This document shows positions 1-8,386 of a stretch of 64,000 bases of DNA, in pieces. Origin of the DNA: [Clostridium] scindens (GTDB taxonomy: Bacteria; Bacillota; Clostridia; Lachnospirales; Lachnospiraceae). The stretch covers positions 2,026,001-2,090,000 of the forward strand of contig NZ_CP080442.1 in NCBI RefSeq assembly GCF_019597925.1. The letters run 5' to 3'. The first letter of the stretch is position 1. The number at the start of each line of letters is the position of its first letter. The translations under genes were made by a program, and so were the position numbers. The notes under the pieces are model-generated. The model was not told where the DNA came from, did no database searches, and saw only the letters and a list, made by a program, of their open reading frames with translations.

Positions 1-522
1 AAGATGCGCAAGTACCATATTCTCGGGCGCTACCTCGCGGATTAATTCCAGCGCCATCTGAGGCGTGCAGTGAACGTCCTCCGGGCACTTTGGGTCCCGT
101 CCGGCATGCACGACGGTGATCAGCCCTAGTTCTGAGGCGTAGGACACCAGCCTCTTGTAACGGATATCATTGAAATACATTTCCTGATAGTCCGGATGCA
201 GCTTGATGCCTTTCATCCCAAGGCTTTTAATCTCCTGCAATTCCTGCTTGTAGTTTTCGCTTTCCGGATGGATGCCGCCAAAAGAGATCACAGGACCCTC
301 AAGATAACTGGATGCAAACCGGTTGATGGATGGAATCTGGGACACCTTGGTAACAGCCGGCAATGCCACGGAGATGTCAACTCCCGCCCTTTCGCCGGAC
401 GCCTTCAGTCCTTCGTATGTGCCATCTGTATAGGGAGTTACCTTGCAGACCCCTTCCAGAAAGTCTAAGGTTCCTTTTGCAATTTTATCCGGAAACATAT
501 GTGTATGAAAATCTATTATCAT
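1..522 (-). CDS. Amidohydrolase family (TIM-barrel metal hydrolase), 3' end cut by window
   Basis: Partial gene: 174 codons from the ATG run off the left edge. The N-terminus starts MIIDFHTHMFP, whose HTH supplies the usual HxH metal ligands of the amidohydrolase-2/TatD-like superfamily. Further along are GGIHP, a KLHPDYQ strand end, a VVHAGRD strand end and, at the window edge, VLAHL, all at barrel positions expected for this fold. Members hydrolyse or decarboxylate small cytosolic substrates; the substrate here cannot be told. The start codon lies only 2 nt beyond the stop of the CBS-domain gene, so the two are probably co-transcribed. Family assignment is solid, function open. Confidence 0.8.
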   Translation of the reverse strand, partial: MIIDFHTHMFPDKIAKGTLDFLEGVCKVTPYTDGTYEGLKASGERAGVDISVALPAVTKVSQIPSINRFASSYLEGPVISFGGIHPESENYKQELQEIKSLGMKGIKLHPDYQEMYFNDIRYKRLVSYASELGLITVVHAGRDPKCPEDVHCTPQMALELIREVAPENMVLAHL

Positions 523-524
523 AA

Positions 525-938
525 TTATTTGTCACATTCCTTCATTTTATCAGAGTAATAGCCGATGATATCACGCCGCGTGATGATGCCGATAAAGTGT
601 TCCTGATCATCAACCACCGGAACGAAATTCTGTTCCATCGCCTTACCGATCAGGTCTTCCATATTCGATTCAGCGGTTACGCATTGATAGTCCAACCGGC
701 GTTCAATCTTCATAATGCTAATATCCTCCGCATCTTTAATGCTCAGAATATTCAGCTTCTTCAATGACCACAGAACGTCGCCTTCTGTAATCGAGCCAAC
801 GTATTTCCCCTCCCGATTCAAGATCGGCACCGAAGAATACTTGTGGTATTCCATAATCTCCAAAGCCTGGCGCAGCGTATGGTAATCATAGATGTATGCC
901 AGCTCGCTTTTCGGCTTCAAGAAAAATAAGATATTCAT
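525..938 (-). CDS. CBS-domain pair protein
   Basis: A 137-residue protein that is essentially a tandem CBS (Bateman) module. CBS1 covers about residues 15-65 (SSVPILNREGKYVGSITEGDVL) and CBS2 about 80-135 (VPVVDDQEHFIGIITRRDIIG). Such stand-alone pairs bind adenosine nucleotides and act as cytosolic sensors; no catalytic domain is attached. The ATG at 938 is chosen because GGGGAGGT lies 5 nt upstream; a longer reading from 953 would place its start on top of that ribosome-binding site. It follows the aspartate kinase gene by 19 nt and precedes the amidohydrolase by 2 nt, so the three look like one transcript. Ligand unknown. Confidence 0.85.
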   Translation of the reverse strand: MNILFFLKPKSELAYIYDYHTLRQALEIMEYHKYSSVPILNREGKYVGSITEGDVLWSLKKLNILSIKDAEDISIMKIERRLDYQCVTAESNMEDLIGKAMEQNFVPVVDDQEHFIGIITRRDIIGYYSDKMKECDK

Positions 939-957
939 TTTAGACCTCCCCAAGTCT

Positions 958-2292
958 TTATATCATTGTTTTTACGAATATATCGTAGATTGCATTGACA
1001 GCGGTTTCAAAATCATGGTTCCTTACCCCGATAATGATATTAAGCTCGCTGGAGCCCTGGTCAATCATCTTGACATTGACGTTGGCATGCGCCAGAGCGG
1101 AAAAGATCCTTCCAGACGTTCCCCGGGTCGCGCGCATTCCTCTTCCCACCACGGCGACCAGAGCCAGGTCTGATTCCAGTTCCAGGAAATCCGGCTCCAC
1201 AGCCCTGTGAATTCCGGCGATTACCTTCTGCTCTTTCTCCTCGAACTCATCCTGATGGACGAAGATCGTCATCGTATCGATCCCGGAAGGCATATGCTCG
1301 ATGGAAATGTCATTTTCCTCAAAGACTTCCAACACCTTTTTACAGAATCCCACCTCTGAGTTCATCATGGCTTTTTCCACCGTAATGGACGCAAAATCCT
1401 TCTTACCGGCAATTCCCGTAATAACAAACCGAGGCTTTCTGCAAGTTCCCTCCACGATCAAGGTCCCTTTATCCTCCGGTGAATTGGTATTGCGGATATT
1501 AATCGGAATTCCTTCTTTGCGTACCGGGAAGATGGCATCTTCATGCAGCACCGTCGCGCCCATGTAGGATAATTCCCTTAATTCCCTGTATGTAATGACG
1601 TCGATAGATTTGGGCTTTCTTACGATCCTTGGATCCGCGATCAAGAACCCGGACACATCCGTCCAGTTCTCGTACAGATCGGCATGGACAGCCTTTGAGA
1701 CAATGGATCCCGTAATGTCGGAGCCCCCTCTGGAAAATGTCTTGATCTTTCCTCCTGGCATGGAGCCATAGAATCCTGGTATAACGGCCCGCTCCGTCTT
1801 CGCCAGCCTTTTGGACAATAACTTGTCTGTCTTCTCCGCGTCAAAATTGCCGGCGGCGTCAAACAGGATGACTTCCGCGGCATCAATAAATTCGTACCCC
1901 AGATAGGCTGCCATGATTATGCCATTTAAGTATTCTCCTCTGGACGCCGCATAGTCTCTTCCGATCTTCTTGCTGAAGTTCTCGCGGATCGTCCGGAACT
2001 CATCATCCAGGCTAAGCGTAAGCCCCAGGCCGCTTATAATCTCTTCATACCGTTTCTTTATCTCAGCAAGCAGGCCCTCGAAATTCTCCTCGCACTCGTC
2101 CTCTTCCAGGAGTGCCTGCCCATAGCAGCTATACAGCAGATCCGTTACCTTTGTATCGTCCGGCGTCCGTTTTCCGGGTGCAGAAGGAATCACATATTTT
2201 CTTGCCTCATCCTTCTTAATAATCTTGCCAACTTTCTTAAACTGCTCTGCACTTGCTAATGAACTTCCACCAAACTTTACAACTATCTTCAT
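958..2292 (-). CDS. Aspartate kinase (monofunctional, with C-terminal ACT domains)
   Basis: Catalyses ATP-dependent phosphorylation of aspartate, the first step to lysine, threonine, methionine and diaminopimelate. The 444-residue protein starts with KFGGSSLAS (phosphate-binding loop) and has RGGSDITG in the kinase domain. Two ACT domains follow from about residue 300 (ASITVEKAMMNSEVGF; later LALVAVVGRGM), the site of feedback inhibition. Length and order fit the long, homoserine-dehydrogenase-free class. A GGAGG lies 11 nt before the ATG. A TATAAT-like -10 at 2347-2352 (minus strand) is possible but lacks a good -35. No lysine riboswitch is present in the short upstream gap. Which isoenzyme this is (lysC, dapG or thrA-like) cannot be decided. 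Confidence 0.93.
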   Translation of the reverse strand: MKIVVKFGGSSLASAEQFKKVGKIIKKDEARKYVIPSAPGKRTPDDTKVTDLLYSCYGQALLEEDECEENFEGLLAEIKKRYEEIISGLGLTLSLDDEFRTIRENFSKKIGRDYAASRGEYLNGIIMAAYLGYEFIDAAEVILFDAAGNFDAEKTDKLLSKRLAKTERAVIPGFYGSMPGGKIKTFSRGGSDITGSIVSKAVHADLYENWTDVSGFLIADPRIVRKPKSIDVITYRELRELSYMGATVLHEDAIFPVRKEGIPINIRNTNSPEDKGTLIVEGTCRKPRFVITGIAGKKDFASITVEKAMMNSEVGFCKKVLEVFEENDISIEHMPSGIDTMTIFVHQDEFEEKEQKVIAGIHRAVEPDFLELESDLALVAVVGRGMRATRGTSGRIFSALAHANVNVKMIDQGSSELNIIIGVRNHDFETAVNAIYDIFVKTMI

Positions 2293-2357
2293 CTCTTTTG
2301 TATTCCTCCAAACTGCTTAATCCTATGACTTCAATAAATGACTTCTATTATATTACA

Positions 2358-2942
2358 TCATTTTTCCATCATCTGCAATGGAATATCTTTATGAAATACA
2401 ATTCCCTTAATCCCAAGCCTCTGTGCGGTTTCTACATTTTCAGGGCGGTCATCATAGAACACGGCCTCTGCCGGATCGATGGAATATCTTTTTAGAAGAA
2501 GGCGGTATATCTGCTCATCTGGCTTAATGCACTTTTCTTTCCAGGAGAATATGCCGCCGTCGAACGTATCCAGAAACTTCAATTTCTCATATGCCTGCCG
2601 ATGAAGTTCATAGGAGAAATTGGAAAGGTAGTAAATCTTATATCCTTGGTCCCGAAAATAGCGAATCCACGCTTCCGTATAGGATAATGGCCGGATGGTT
2701 CCCCCAAATCCGGCGAATACCTCCCGGATCTGCGCTTCGCAGGAGGGTTCATTCTCAATAAAGAGCTGCAGCCACTCTTGCGTGGATACGATTCCACGGT
2801 CGCCTTCCACCCAGTCTTCATTTCGAAATACCGCATCTGCTACCTTTTCCCGGATATCCTCCTCGTATCCAAAACTATCCAGATACGTCTTCCAGTCATA
2901 GTCAACCAATACTTTTCCGATATCAAAAATTACCGTATTCAT
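2358..2942 (-). CDS. HAD-superfamily hydrolase, YihX-like (subfamily IA)
   Basis: A 194-residue cytosolic HAD phosphatase. Motif I is FDIGKVLVDYD near the N-terminus, motif II is the YLSNFS strand, and motif III/IV is FYDDRPENVETA near the end. In the usual DxD motif the second aspartate, the general acid/base, is replaced by Gly (DIG). This is also seen in the YihX group (alpha-glucose-1-phosphate phosphatase-like), so it does not by itself mean loss of activity. The ATG at 2942 is preceded by AGAAAGGG at good spacing; a TTG 6 nt upstream is in frame but overlaps it. Substrate unknown; sugar phosphates are typical. It lies between aspartate kinase and ybaK in the same orientation. Confidence 0.85.
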   Translation of the reverse strand: MNTVIFDIGKVLVDYDWKTYLDSFGYEEDIREKVADAVFRNEDWVEGDRGIVSTQEWLQLFIENEPSCEAQIREVFAGFGGTIRPLSYTEAWIRYFRDQGYKIYYLSNFSYELHRQAYEKLKFLDTFDGGIFSWKEKCIKPDEQIYRLLLKRYSIDPAEAVFYDDRPENVETAQRLGIKGIVFHKDIPLQMMEK

Positions 2943-2972
2943 GCCCAACCCTTTCTTCTGCTTCTTTTCGCT

Positions 2973-3461
2973 TCAATCATCCGTCCGTATCACATCAGCG
3001 AATTCGGCATTTGCTGCCTTTTGCAAGTCAAATGGCGATAATTTCAACTGCATGCCAAGCCGCCCTCCGCTAATATGGATCTGTTCCAGTTTCTTTGCGC
3101 TTTCCTGGATTACGGTAGGAAACTGCTTCTTCATTCCGATTGCCGTGCATCCCCCTCTGATGTAGCCCGTCACTTTTGTCAGATCCTTAAGATGCAGCAT
3201 CTCCAGAGATTTTTCCTTCACCGTTCTGGCTGCCTTCTTAAAGTCTATCTCCGCCTCTATGGGAATGACGAATACATAGTATCCGCCACTTTTTCCAATG
3301 GTTACCAGCGTCTTGTAAACCAGTTCATGGGGATAGCCCAGCTTATCCGCCACCTGGACTCCGTCCGTAAATTCATCGCATTCGTAAGTCGTATACTCAT
3401 AGGAAATCTTCAGCCGGTCCAAGATGCGCATGGCATTGGTCTTTACTTCCTTCTTGCTCAT
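2973..3461 (-). CDS. ybaK: Cys-tRNA(Pro)/Cys-tRNA(Cys) deacylase YbaK
   Basis: A 162-residue single-domain trans-editing enzyme that hydrolyses Cys-tRNA(Pro) made in error by prolyl-tRNA synthetase. The YbaK/EbsC signature is clear: VYKTLVTIG, then VIPIEAEIDFKKAAR with the conserved lysine region, then GYIRGGCTAIGMKK near residues 100-115. Length matches the family. The ATG at 3461 is chosen because AGGAGG lies 7 nt upstream; another ATG at 3467 is only 1 nt from the site. A second INS-family deacylase (ProXp-like) is at 29323-29859, so the organism seems to carry at least two stand-alone prolyl-tRNA editing factors. Confidence 0.92.
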   Translation of the reverse strand: MSKKEVKTNAMRILDRLKISYEYTTYECDEFTDGVQVADKLGYPHELVYKTLVTIGKSGGYYVFVIPIEAEIDFKKAARTVKEKSLEMLHLKDLTKVTGYIRGGCTAIGMKKQFPTVIQESAKKLEQIHISGGRLGMQLKLSPFDLQKAANAEFADVIRTDD

Positions 3462-3498
3462 AATCATTCCTCCTGTCGCATGTGCATGCCGCGCAATG

Positions 3499-4392
3499 TT
3501 AGAATAAGCTTAACTGCTCGTATGCATAAGGCTGCCTGTAGCTGTGGATGATATCTTTCATCTGGTAAAGAATATGATGCTTCTCGCATTCTTCTTTCAA
3601 AACGTTCCACAAACTCTTGGCCTTCGGGCTTCTGCATTCATAATAAGAGCCATATCTTTTCTGATACTTCTCCACATATCCCTGTCCGGGGAACAGTTCA
3701 TTCAGCTTGCCGTAATACCAGTCCCGCTGGTTGCCTCGAAGCGTCACTCCGAAAGCCGGGTAGGTAAACCTGGCTCCGGCATCCGCCGCCATTTGGACAA
3801 TCTGGCGGATATTCTCCGGGGAATCCTCCAGATAAGGCAGTACCGGCATCAGTAGTATCCCTGCATAGATTCCGGCATCCGACAGTCTCCGGATCATCTG
3901 GAAGCGTTCCGAGGATGGGCCTACGCCAGGCTCGATCTTGGCGGCAAGCGCATCGTCGCTGGTGGTTATGGTCACCTTGCACAGCACCGGGGAATGTTCC
4001 TTGATATCGGATAGAACGTCTATATCCCGCGTCAGCAGACTGCTCTTCGTGGCGATGGCAATGCCGAATTCAAACGCATCGCACAGTTCCAAGGCATGCC
4101 GGGTAAGAAGCAGTTCCTTTTCATAAGGATTGTAAGGATCACTCATGGCTCCCGTGGCCACGACTCCTCTCTTTACCTTGCGGCGCAGATCGTCCCGGAT
4201 GATCCGAAGCGCGTCCTCCTTAGCCATGACCTTGTCAAATTCCTGGATGCCATAGCATTCGGAGCGGCTGTCGCAGTAGATACAGCCATGGCAGCAGCCC
4301 TTATAGATATTCATATTATAATCGGCGCCAAACCATTCCCCGGGCTTTTTCATCCTCGTCACGATGGTCTTGGCGGGAATATATTCGATCAC
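3499..4392 (-). CDS. Radical SAM protein, SplB-like (COG1533 family)
   Basis: A 297-residue radical SAM enzyme. The cluster motif is CCHGCIYC about 33 residues in, the C-x3-C-x2-C pattern binding the 4Fe-4S that cleaves S-adenosylmethionine. The next segments (VATGAMSDPYNPYE; IATKSSLLTRDIDVL; KVTITTSDD) match COG1533, DNA-repair photolyase-like proteins of unknown substrate, rather than true spore photoproduct lyase. The start is the GTG at 4392, preceded by AAAGGAAA at proper spacing and overlapping the upstream stop as GTGA (4389-4392). A longer in-frame reading to 4599 lies wholly inside the upstream gene and shows no family similarity. The overlap argues for translational coupling with the two genes before it. 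Confidence 0.82.
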   Translation of the reverse strand: MIEYIPAKTIVTRMKKPGEWFGADYNMNIYKGCCHGCIYCDSRSECYGIQEFDKVMAKEDALRIIRDDLRRKVKRGVVATGAMSDPYNPYEKELLLTRHALELCDAFEFGIAIATKSSLLTRDIDVLSDIKEHSPVLCKVTITTSDDALAAKIEPGVGPSSERFQMIRRLSDAGIYAGILLMPVLPYLEDSPENIRQIVQMAADAGARFTYPAFGVTLRGNQRDWYYGKLNELFPGQGYVEKYQKRYGSYYECRSPKAKSLWNVLKEECEKHHILYQMKDIIHSYRQPYAYEQLSLF

Positions 4393-5117
4393 AGGCTTAT
4401 TTCCTTTCCCAATGCTTCTAAGGTTACGTAGCCAGACGGCGTTCCATCCTGTCTGGCATATACCTCCAGGCGATGAAAATGAAGCGGCACATTCTGAGGC
4501 TCTTCTCCACAATACTTCAGAAATGCGTCCATCACCAGATCCGGCTTTAAGTTCTGCTCGCTTCCGGTCGCAAGGAACAGATGCCATCCATCCTTGCATG
4601 CCTCCATATTATAGATCATCGGCTTGATATCCACTTCTTTCTCGCTGCGTTTTGTCTTCTTCATCACCACGATTTCAGGAAGACCCATAAATGCTTCCGT
4701 CTTTTCGATCCAGCATTCCGGGATGTCTTCTGTTATCTCAGATGTCCTGGAAGACGCAAGCAGCGTCACCTTATAATCAGCGGCGGCAACGATCGTCATG
4801 CCGCTTGCCTTCTTCTCATCCGGAATCTCCCGGAAGCTTACGACCTCCACGCCTTCCACCATGGCCTTATTCAGCCGTTCTACTGCCTCGGCAGAGGCGA
4901 TCGGCGCTTTTAATTCCACATCCATATATTCGCCGTCGCTGGTAAGACCAACGCCCAGGGGCTGGGCAAAGGACATAATCATATGAGGGCTGTACCCTCC
5001 GCTGAGTGCGATGGGAATCTGGGCCCTTCGCATTGCCTTCTGGAAAAAACGCATCATATCCAGGTGTCCGATGAATTTCATGACTCCATATTTCCGAAAT
5101 TTAATTCTTGCTTTCAA
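4389..5117 (-). CDS. TIGR03936 (DUF2344) radical-SAM-associated protein
   Basis: A 242-residue protein without a radical SAM cysteine motif that accompanies TIGR03960 radical SAM enzymes, sometimes fused to them. Recognised by its N-terminus (KARIKFRKYG, KFIGHLDMMRFFQKAMRRA) and SGGYSPHMIMSFAQPLGVGLTS. I choose the TTG at 5117: AAAGGAGG lies 8 nt upstream and the protein then begins MKARIKF as in the family; the GTG at 5126 would sit on the ribosome-binding site. It overlaps the end of the TIGR03960 gene by 17 nt and the next gene by 4 nt. Function unproven; a role in RNA modification is often suspected because the pair often sits near rng and rplU, which are not here. Confidence 0.88.
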   Translation of the reverse strand: MKARIKFRKYGVMKFIGHLDMMRFFQKAMRRAQIPIALSGGYSPHMIMSFAQPLGVGLTSDGEYMDVELKAPIASAEAVERLNKAMVEGVEVVSFREIPDEKKASGMTIVAAADYKVTLLASSRTSEITEDIPECWIEKTEAFMGLPEIVVMKKTKRSEKEVDIKPMIYNMEACKDGWHLFLATGSEQNLKPDLVMDAFLKYCGEEPQNVPLHFHRLEVYARQDGTPSGYVTLEALGKEISL

Positions 5118-6966
5118 TGCAGACACCTCCTTTATACTTTGCGGCTCCGCACCCGGAACACTGCATCCTGCAGTTGGGCGTCACCTCTCCTGCCAGTGCG
5201 CGCTCCCATTCCTTGCGGAGGAAGGCCTTGGTAACCCCGATGTCAATAAAGTCCCAGGGGAATATTTCCGCCGCGTCTCTCTGCCGGCAGTTATAAAACT
5301 CAATATCAATGCCCGTGTTTTCAAAGGCTTTCATCCACTTATTATAACAAAACGTCTCGCTCCAGGCATCGTACAGACATCCCTGGCGGTAGGCCTCCTC
5401 AATGACCTGCCCGATCTTCCGGTCGCCGCGGGCCAGAACCCCTTCCAATACCGTAGTCTCCGCGTCATGCCAGTTATATTTCAAACTCTTGCGGTTGAGC
5501 TGCTCCTGGAACTCGTGCTTTACGATGGCGGCTCTGGCAATATACTCTTTATTGCTGTACATCCTTGCCCACTGGAATGGAGTGAATGGCTTGGGGATAA
5601 AAAAGGAGGTGCTTGTGGTGATCTGGCATTTTCCGTTTCTTTCCTCCTTGGGGATCTCGTAATATCTCCGGGCGATCTTATCCGCCAGCCTTGGGATCTC
5701 TTTCATATCCTCTTCTGTCTCCGTAGGCAGGCCGAGCATGAAATAAAGTTTTACCTTATTCCATCCTCCTTCAAATGCCTGTCCGGCCCCCTCCAGTATC
5801 ACCTCTTCTGTCAGCCCCTTGTTGATCACGTCCCGCAGGCGCTGGGAGCCTGCCTCCGGCGCAAATGTCAGGCTGCTTTTGCGGACATCCTGAACCTTGC
5901 TCATGACATCCAGAGAAAAGGCATCGATCCGAAGGGACGGCAGGGAAATATTGATTCCTTCCTCCTTAAACGCTTCAATCAGATAGGTGACCAACTCCTT
6001 TAACTGGCTGTAATCGCTGGAACTCAAGGAACTTAAGGATATCTCCTCGTGGCCTGTATTCTTCAGCATCTCGTAGGCATATTCCTTCAGCACCTCTACG
6101 TCCCTCTCCCGGGTTGGGCGATACAGCATGCCTGCCTGGCAGAAACGACAGCCGCGGATGCATCCCCGCTGGATTTCCAGTACCACCCGATCCTGCGTCG
6201 CCTTGATAAATGGAACCACCGGGGCTTTGGGATAATAGGTATTGGTCACATCCGTTACCATCTGTTTCTGAATCGTGGCCGAGGCATGGGAATTATTCGG
6301 AGTGAAGGAAGCAATCGTCCCATCCTCCTTATACGCCACGTCATAGAAGGCTGGAACATAGATTCCTTCGATTTCAGCCGCTTTTTCTAAGTAGTCCTTT
6401 CTGGTACCACTATTTTTCTTATTCTCTTTATAAGCATCCAGGAGCTGATCATAGACCGTCTCCCCTTCTCCCATATAGAACAGGTCAAAAAATTCGGCCA
6501 GCGGTTCCGGGTTATAAGTGCATGGACCGCCCCCTATGACGATCGGATCTGACTCATCCCGGTCTGATGCCCTCCAGGGAATCTGGCTTAAGTCCAGGAT
6601 CTGCAGAATGTTCGTATAGCACATCTCATACTGGATCGTAATGCCCAGGAAATCAAAATCCTTGATGGGATCCTGTGATTCCAGCGCAAATAGAGGAATC
6701 TTCTGCTCCCTCATTATCGCGTCCAGATCTGTCCACGGAGAATAGACCCGCTCGCACCACACATCATCCCGCCGGTTAAACATGTCATATAGTATCTGGA
6801 TACCCAGATGGGACATGCCAATTTCATAGACGTCCGGAAAGCACATGGCAAACCGGATGTCCACCTTATCCTTGTCTTTCATCACCGAGTTTACCTCGTT
6901 CCCGATATACCGGGCAGGCTTCTCGATTTTTAATAATATTTCATCACTTAATGCTAATCTTCTCAT
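5101..6966 (-). CDS. TIGR03960 B12-binding-type radical SAM protein
   Basis: A 621-residue protein. An N-terminal cobalamin-binding-like Rossmann region (about 40-190: FPDVYEIGMSHLG, ESQDPIKDFDFLGITIQYE, IVIGGGPCTYNPEPLAEFFD) precedes a radical SAM barrel whose motif is RGCIRGCRFC near residue 270. SPSLRIDAFS and TFAPEAGSQRLRDVINKG are typical of this family. The N-terminal region lacks an obvious DxHxxG, so B12 binding is uncertain. A candidate promoter (7009-7036) and an AAGGA site support the ATG at 6966. It heads a three-gene unit with the TIGR03936 partner and a COG1533 radical SAM gene. The substrate is not known. Confidence 0.88.
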   Translation of the reverse strand: MRRLALSDEILLKIEKPARYIGNEVNSVMKDKDKVDIRFAMCFPDVYEIGMSHLGIQILYDMFNRRDDVWCERVYSPWTDLDAIMREQKIPLFALESQDPIKDFDFLGITIQYEMCYTNILQILDLSQIPWRASDRDESDPIVIGGGPCTYNPEPLAEFFDLFYMGEGETVYDQLLDAYKENKKNSGTRKDYLEKAAEIEGIYVPAFYDVAYKEDGTIASFTPNNSHASATIQKQMVTDVTNTYYPKAPVVPFIKATQDRVVLEIQRGCIRGCRFCQAGMLYRPTRERDVEVLKEYAYEMLKNTGHEEISLSSLSSSDYSQLKELVTYLIEAFKEEGINISLPSLRIDAFSLDVMSKVQDVRKSSLTFAPEAGSQRLRDVINKGLTEEVILEGAGQAFEGGWNKVKLYFMLGLPTETEEDMKEIPRLADKIARRYYEIPKEERNGKCQITTSTSFFIPKPFTPFQWARMYSNKEYIARAAIVKHEFQEQLNRKSLKYNWHDAETTVLEGVLARGDRKIGQVIEEAYRQGCLYDAWSETFCYNKWMKAFENTGIDIEFYNCRQRDAAEIFPWDFIDIGVTKAFLRKEWERALAGEVTPNCRMQCSGCGAAKYKGGVCIESKN

Positions 6967-7008
6967 GTTTTCATCCTTTATACTTTATGCATGTTACATA
7001 ACGCTTTT

Positions 7009-7036
7009 ATTATATCATCCTATGGTAGAACTTCAA
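7009..7036 (-). promoter_or_regulatory. Sigma-A promoter for the radical SAM operon
   Basis: On the minus strand TTGAAG (7031-7036) and TATAAT (7009-7014) are separated by 16 nt, about 40 nt upstream of the TIGR03960 start. The -10 is perfect and the -35 is a four-of-six match. Confidence 0.6.
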
Positions 7037-7054
7037 GCAAATAATTTTCAATGG

Positions 7055-7090
7055 AAAGAAAGGAGAGCCCCACGCGGAAGGCTCTCCTTT
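7055..7090 (-). terminator. Intrinsic terminator after the symporter gene
   Basis: A perfect 9-bp stem (7061-7069 with 7080-7088) with a 10-nt loop, followed on the minus strand by TTCTTTCC. It lies 15 nt past the symporter stop and shields the radical SAM promoter from readthrough. Confidence 0.8.
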
Positions 7091-7104
7091 GACAGTTTGC
7101 GGCT

Positions 7105-8385
7105 TTATTGAGCATTTTCAAGTACGCTTCTGTCTATTGCCTTGTTCTGATGCGCCACGATCGTCGTGCACACAGCATCTCCAGTAATATTGACCGCCGT
7201 CCTGGTCATATCCAGAATACGGTCAATGCCCATGATCAGCCCGATCGCTTCTACCGGAAGGCCTACAGAGTTGAATACCATGGTCAGGGTTACAAGCCCT
7301 ACGCTGGGAACGCCTGCGGTTCCGATGGATGCCAGCGTTGCGGTTCCGATGACCGTAATATAGTCTGTCATGGTAAGATGGATGCCGAATGCCTGTGCCG
7401 CGAACACTACCGCTACGCCCTGCATGATGGCAGTACCGTCCATATTGATGGTCGCCCCAAGCGGAATCGTGAAGGATGAGATCTTCTTGGATACGCCCAT
7501 CTTTTTTGCCAGCGTGTCAATGGACAGCGGAATAGTGGCATTGGACGTGGCTGTGGAAAACGCGAACGCCATCACCGGGAAGAAATTCTTAATGAATTTG
7601 ATCGGATTCAGCCCCGTAAATACTTTAAGCAGTCCCAGATATACGATGAGGCATTGGATCGCCAGAGCCAGCAGCACCCCGATCATATACTTTCCAAGAG
7701 GCAGGAACGCGCTAAAGCCAATATTGGCAAATGTCCTGGAAATCAGGCAGAATACGCCGATCGGAGCCAGGCTCATGACCATCATGGTCATCTCCATCAT
7801 GATATCATTGAATTGGCCGAAAAAGTTGCTGACCGTCTCTGCCCGATCGCCCAGTTTGGCCAATATCACGCCGATGATCAGCGCAAAGACGATGATCTGC
7901 AGCATGCTGCCGCTGGCCAGAGAGTTGACCGGGTTGTCCGGGATGATGTTCAGCAGGGTATCGGTAAGCGATGTAGCCTCCATCTGCGCCACATCGGCAG
8001 CGTTCGTCTTGATCGCGCTCATATCAAGCCCGACTCCGGGATCAATAATATTTCCCACCGTCAGAGCCACGGTAATGGCGAGGGCTGTTGTAAAAAGATA
8101 GAAGATCAGCGTCCTCACCCCTACCGTGCCCAGTTTTTTCGTATCCCCGATGGCCATGCTTCCACACACCAGAGAGCAGAACACCAGCGGCACCACCAGC
8201 ATCTTCATCAGCCGGATGAACCCTTGTCCAATTACATATAAGATTCCTTCTACGACAATATCATCTCTGACATGCCCGGAAGGTACCAGATAGCATAGGA
8301 TAATCCCGAATATTGCACCTGCGATCAGAGCGATGAAAATTTTTGTCGTTAGTCCAATCTTCTTTTCTTTTGCCGTCTTTCCCAT
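7105..8385 (-). CDS. Dicarboxylate/amino acid:cation symporter (DAACS family)
   Basis: A 426-residue membrane transporter of the GltP/GltT/SstT family, which imports glutamate, aspartate, serine or C4-dicarboxylates with Na+ or H+. Visible hallmarks are the serine-rich re-entrant loop (STATSNATIPLS, about 275-290), PLGATINMDGTAI just after it, and a later loop GTAGVPSVGLVTLTMV. Hydrophobic segments run from the N-terminus (FIALIAGAIFGIILCYLVP) throughout. AAAGGAGG precedes the ATG. It follows the RmlD-like gene by a single base and ends at a clear terminator. Exact substrate not deducible. Confidence 0.9.
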   Translation of the reverse strand: MGKTAKEKKIGLTTKIFIALIAGAIFGIILCYLVPSGHVRDDIVVEGILYVIGQGFIRLMKMLVVPLVFCSLVCGSMAIGDTKKLGTVGVRTLIFYLFTTALAITVALTVGNIIDPGVGLDMSAIKTNAADVAQMEATSLTDTLLNIIPDNPVNSLASGSMLQIIVFALIIGVILAKLGDRAETVSNFFGQFNDIMMEMTMMVMSLAPIGVFCLISRTFANIGFSAFLPLGKYMIGVLLALAIQCLIVYLGLLKVFTGLNPIKFIKNFFPVMAFAFSTATSNATIPLSIDTLAKKMGVSKKISSFTIPLGATINMDGTAIMQGVAVVFAAQAFGIHLTMTDYITVIGTATLASIGTAGVPSVGLVTLTMVFNSVGLPVEAIGLIMGIDRILDMTRTAVNITGDAVCTTIVAHQNKAIDRSVLENAQ

Positions 8386-8386
8386 T

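Noticed and set aside
2293..2357. Lysine riboswitch upstream of aspartate kinase
   Set aside because: Only 65 nt between genes; no conserved L-box elements.
4393..4599. 69-codon N-terminal extension of the COG1533 radical SAM gene
   Set aside because: It lies inside the TIGR03936 gene in another frame, shows no family similarity, and the GTG at 4392 has a ribosome-binding site and a GTGA overlap.
5011..6003. Long plus-strand frame (330 codons) opposite the TIGR03960 gene
   Set aside because: Antisense to a well-conserved gene with intact motifs; no ribosome-binding site or recognisable domain. The same applies to long frames at 9804-11069 and 52335-53477.
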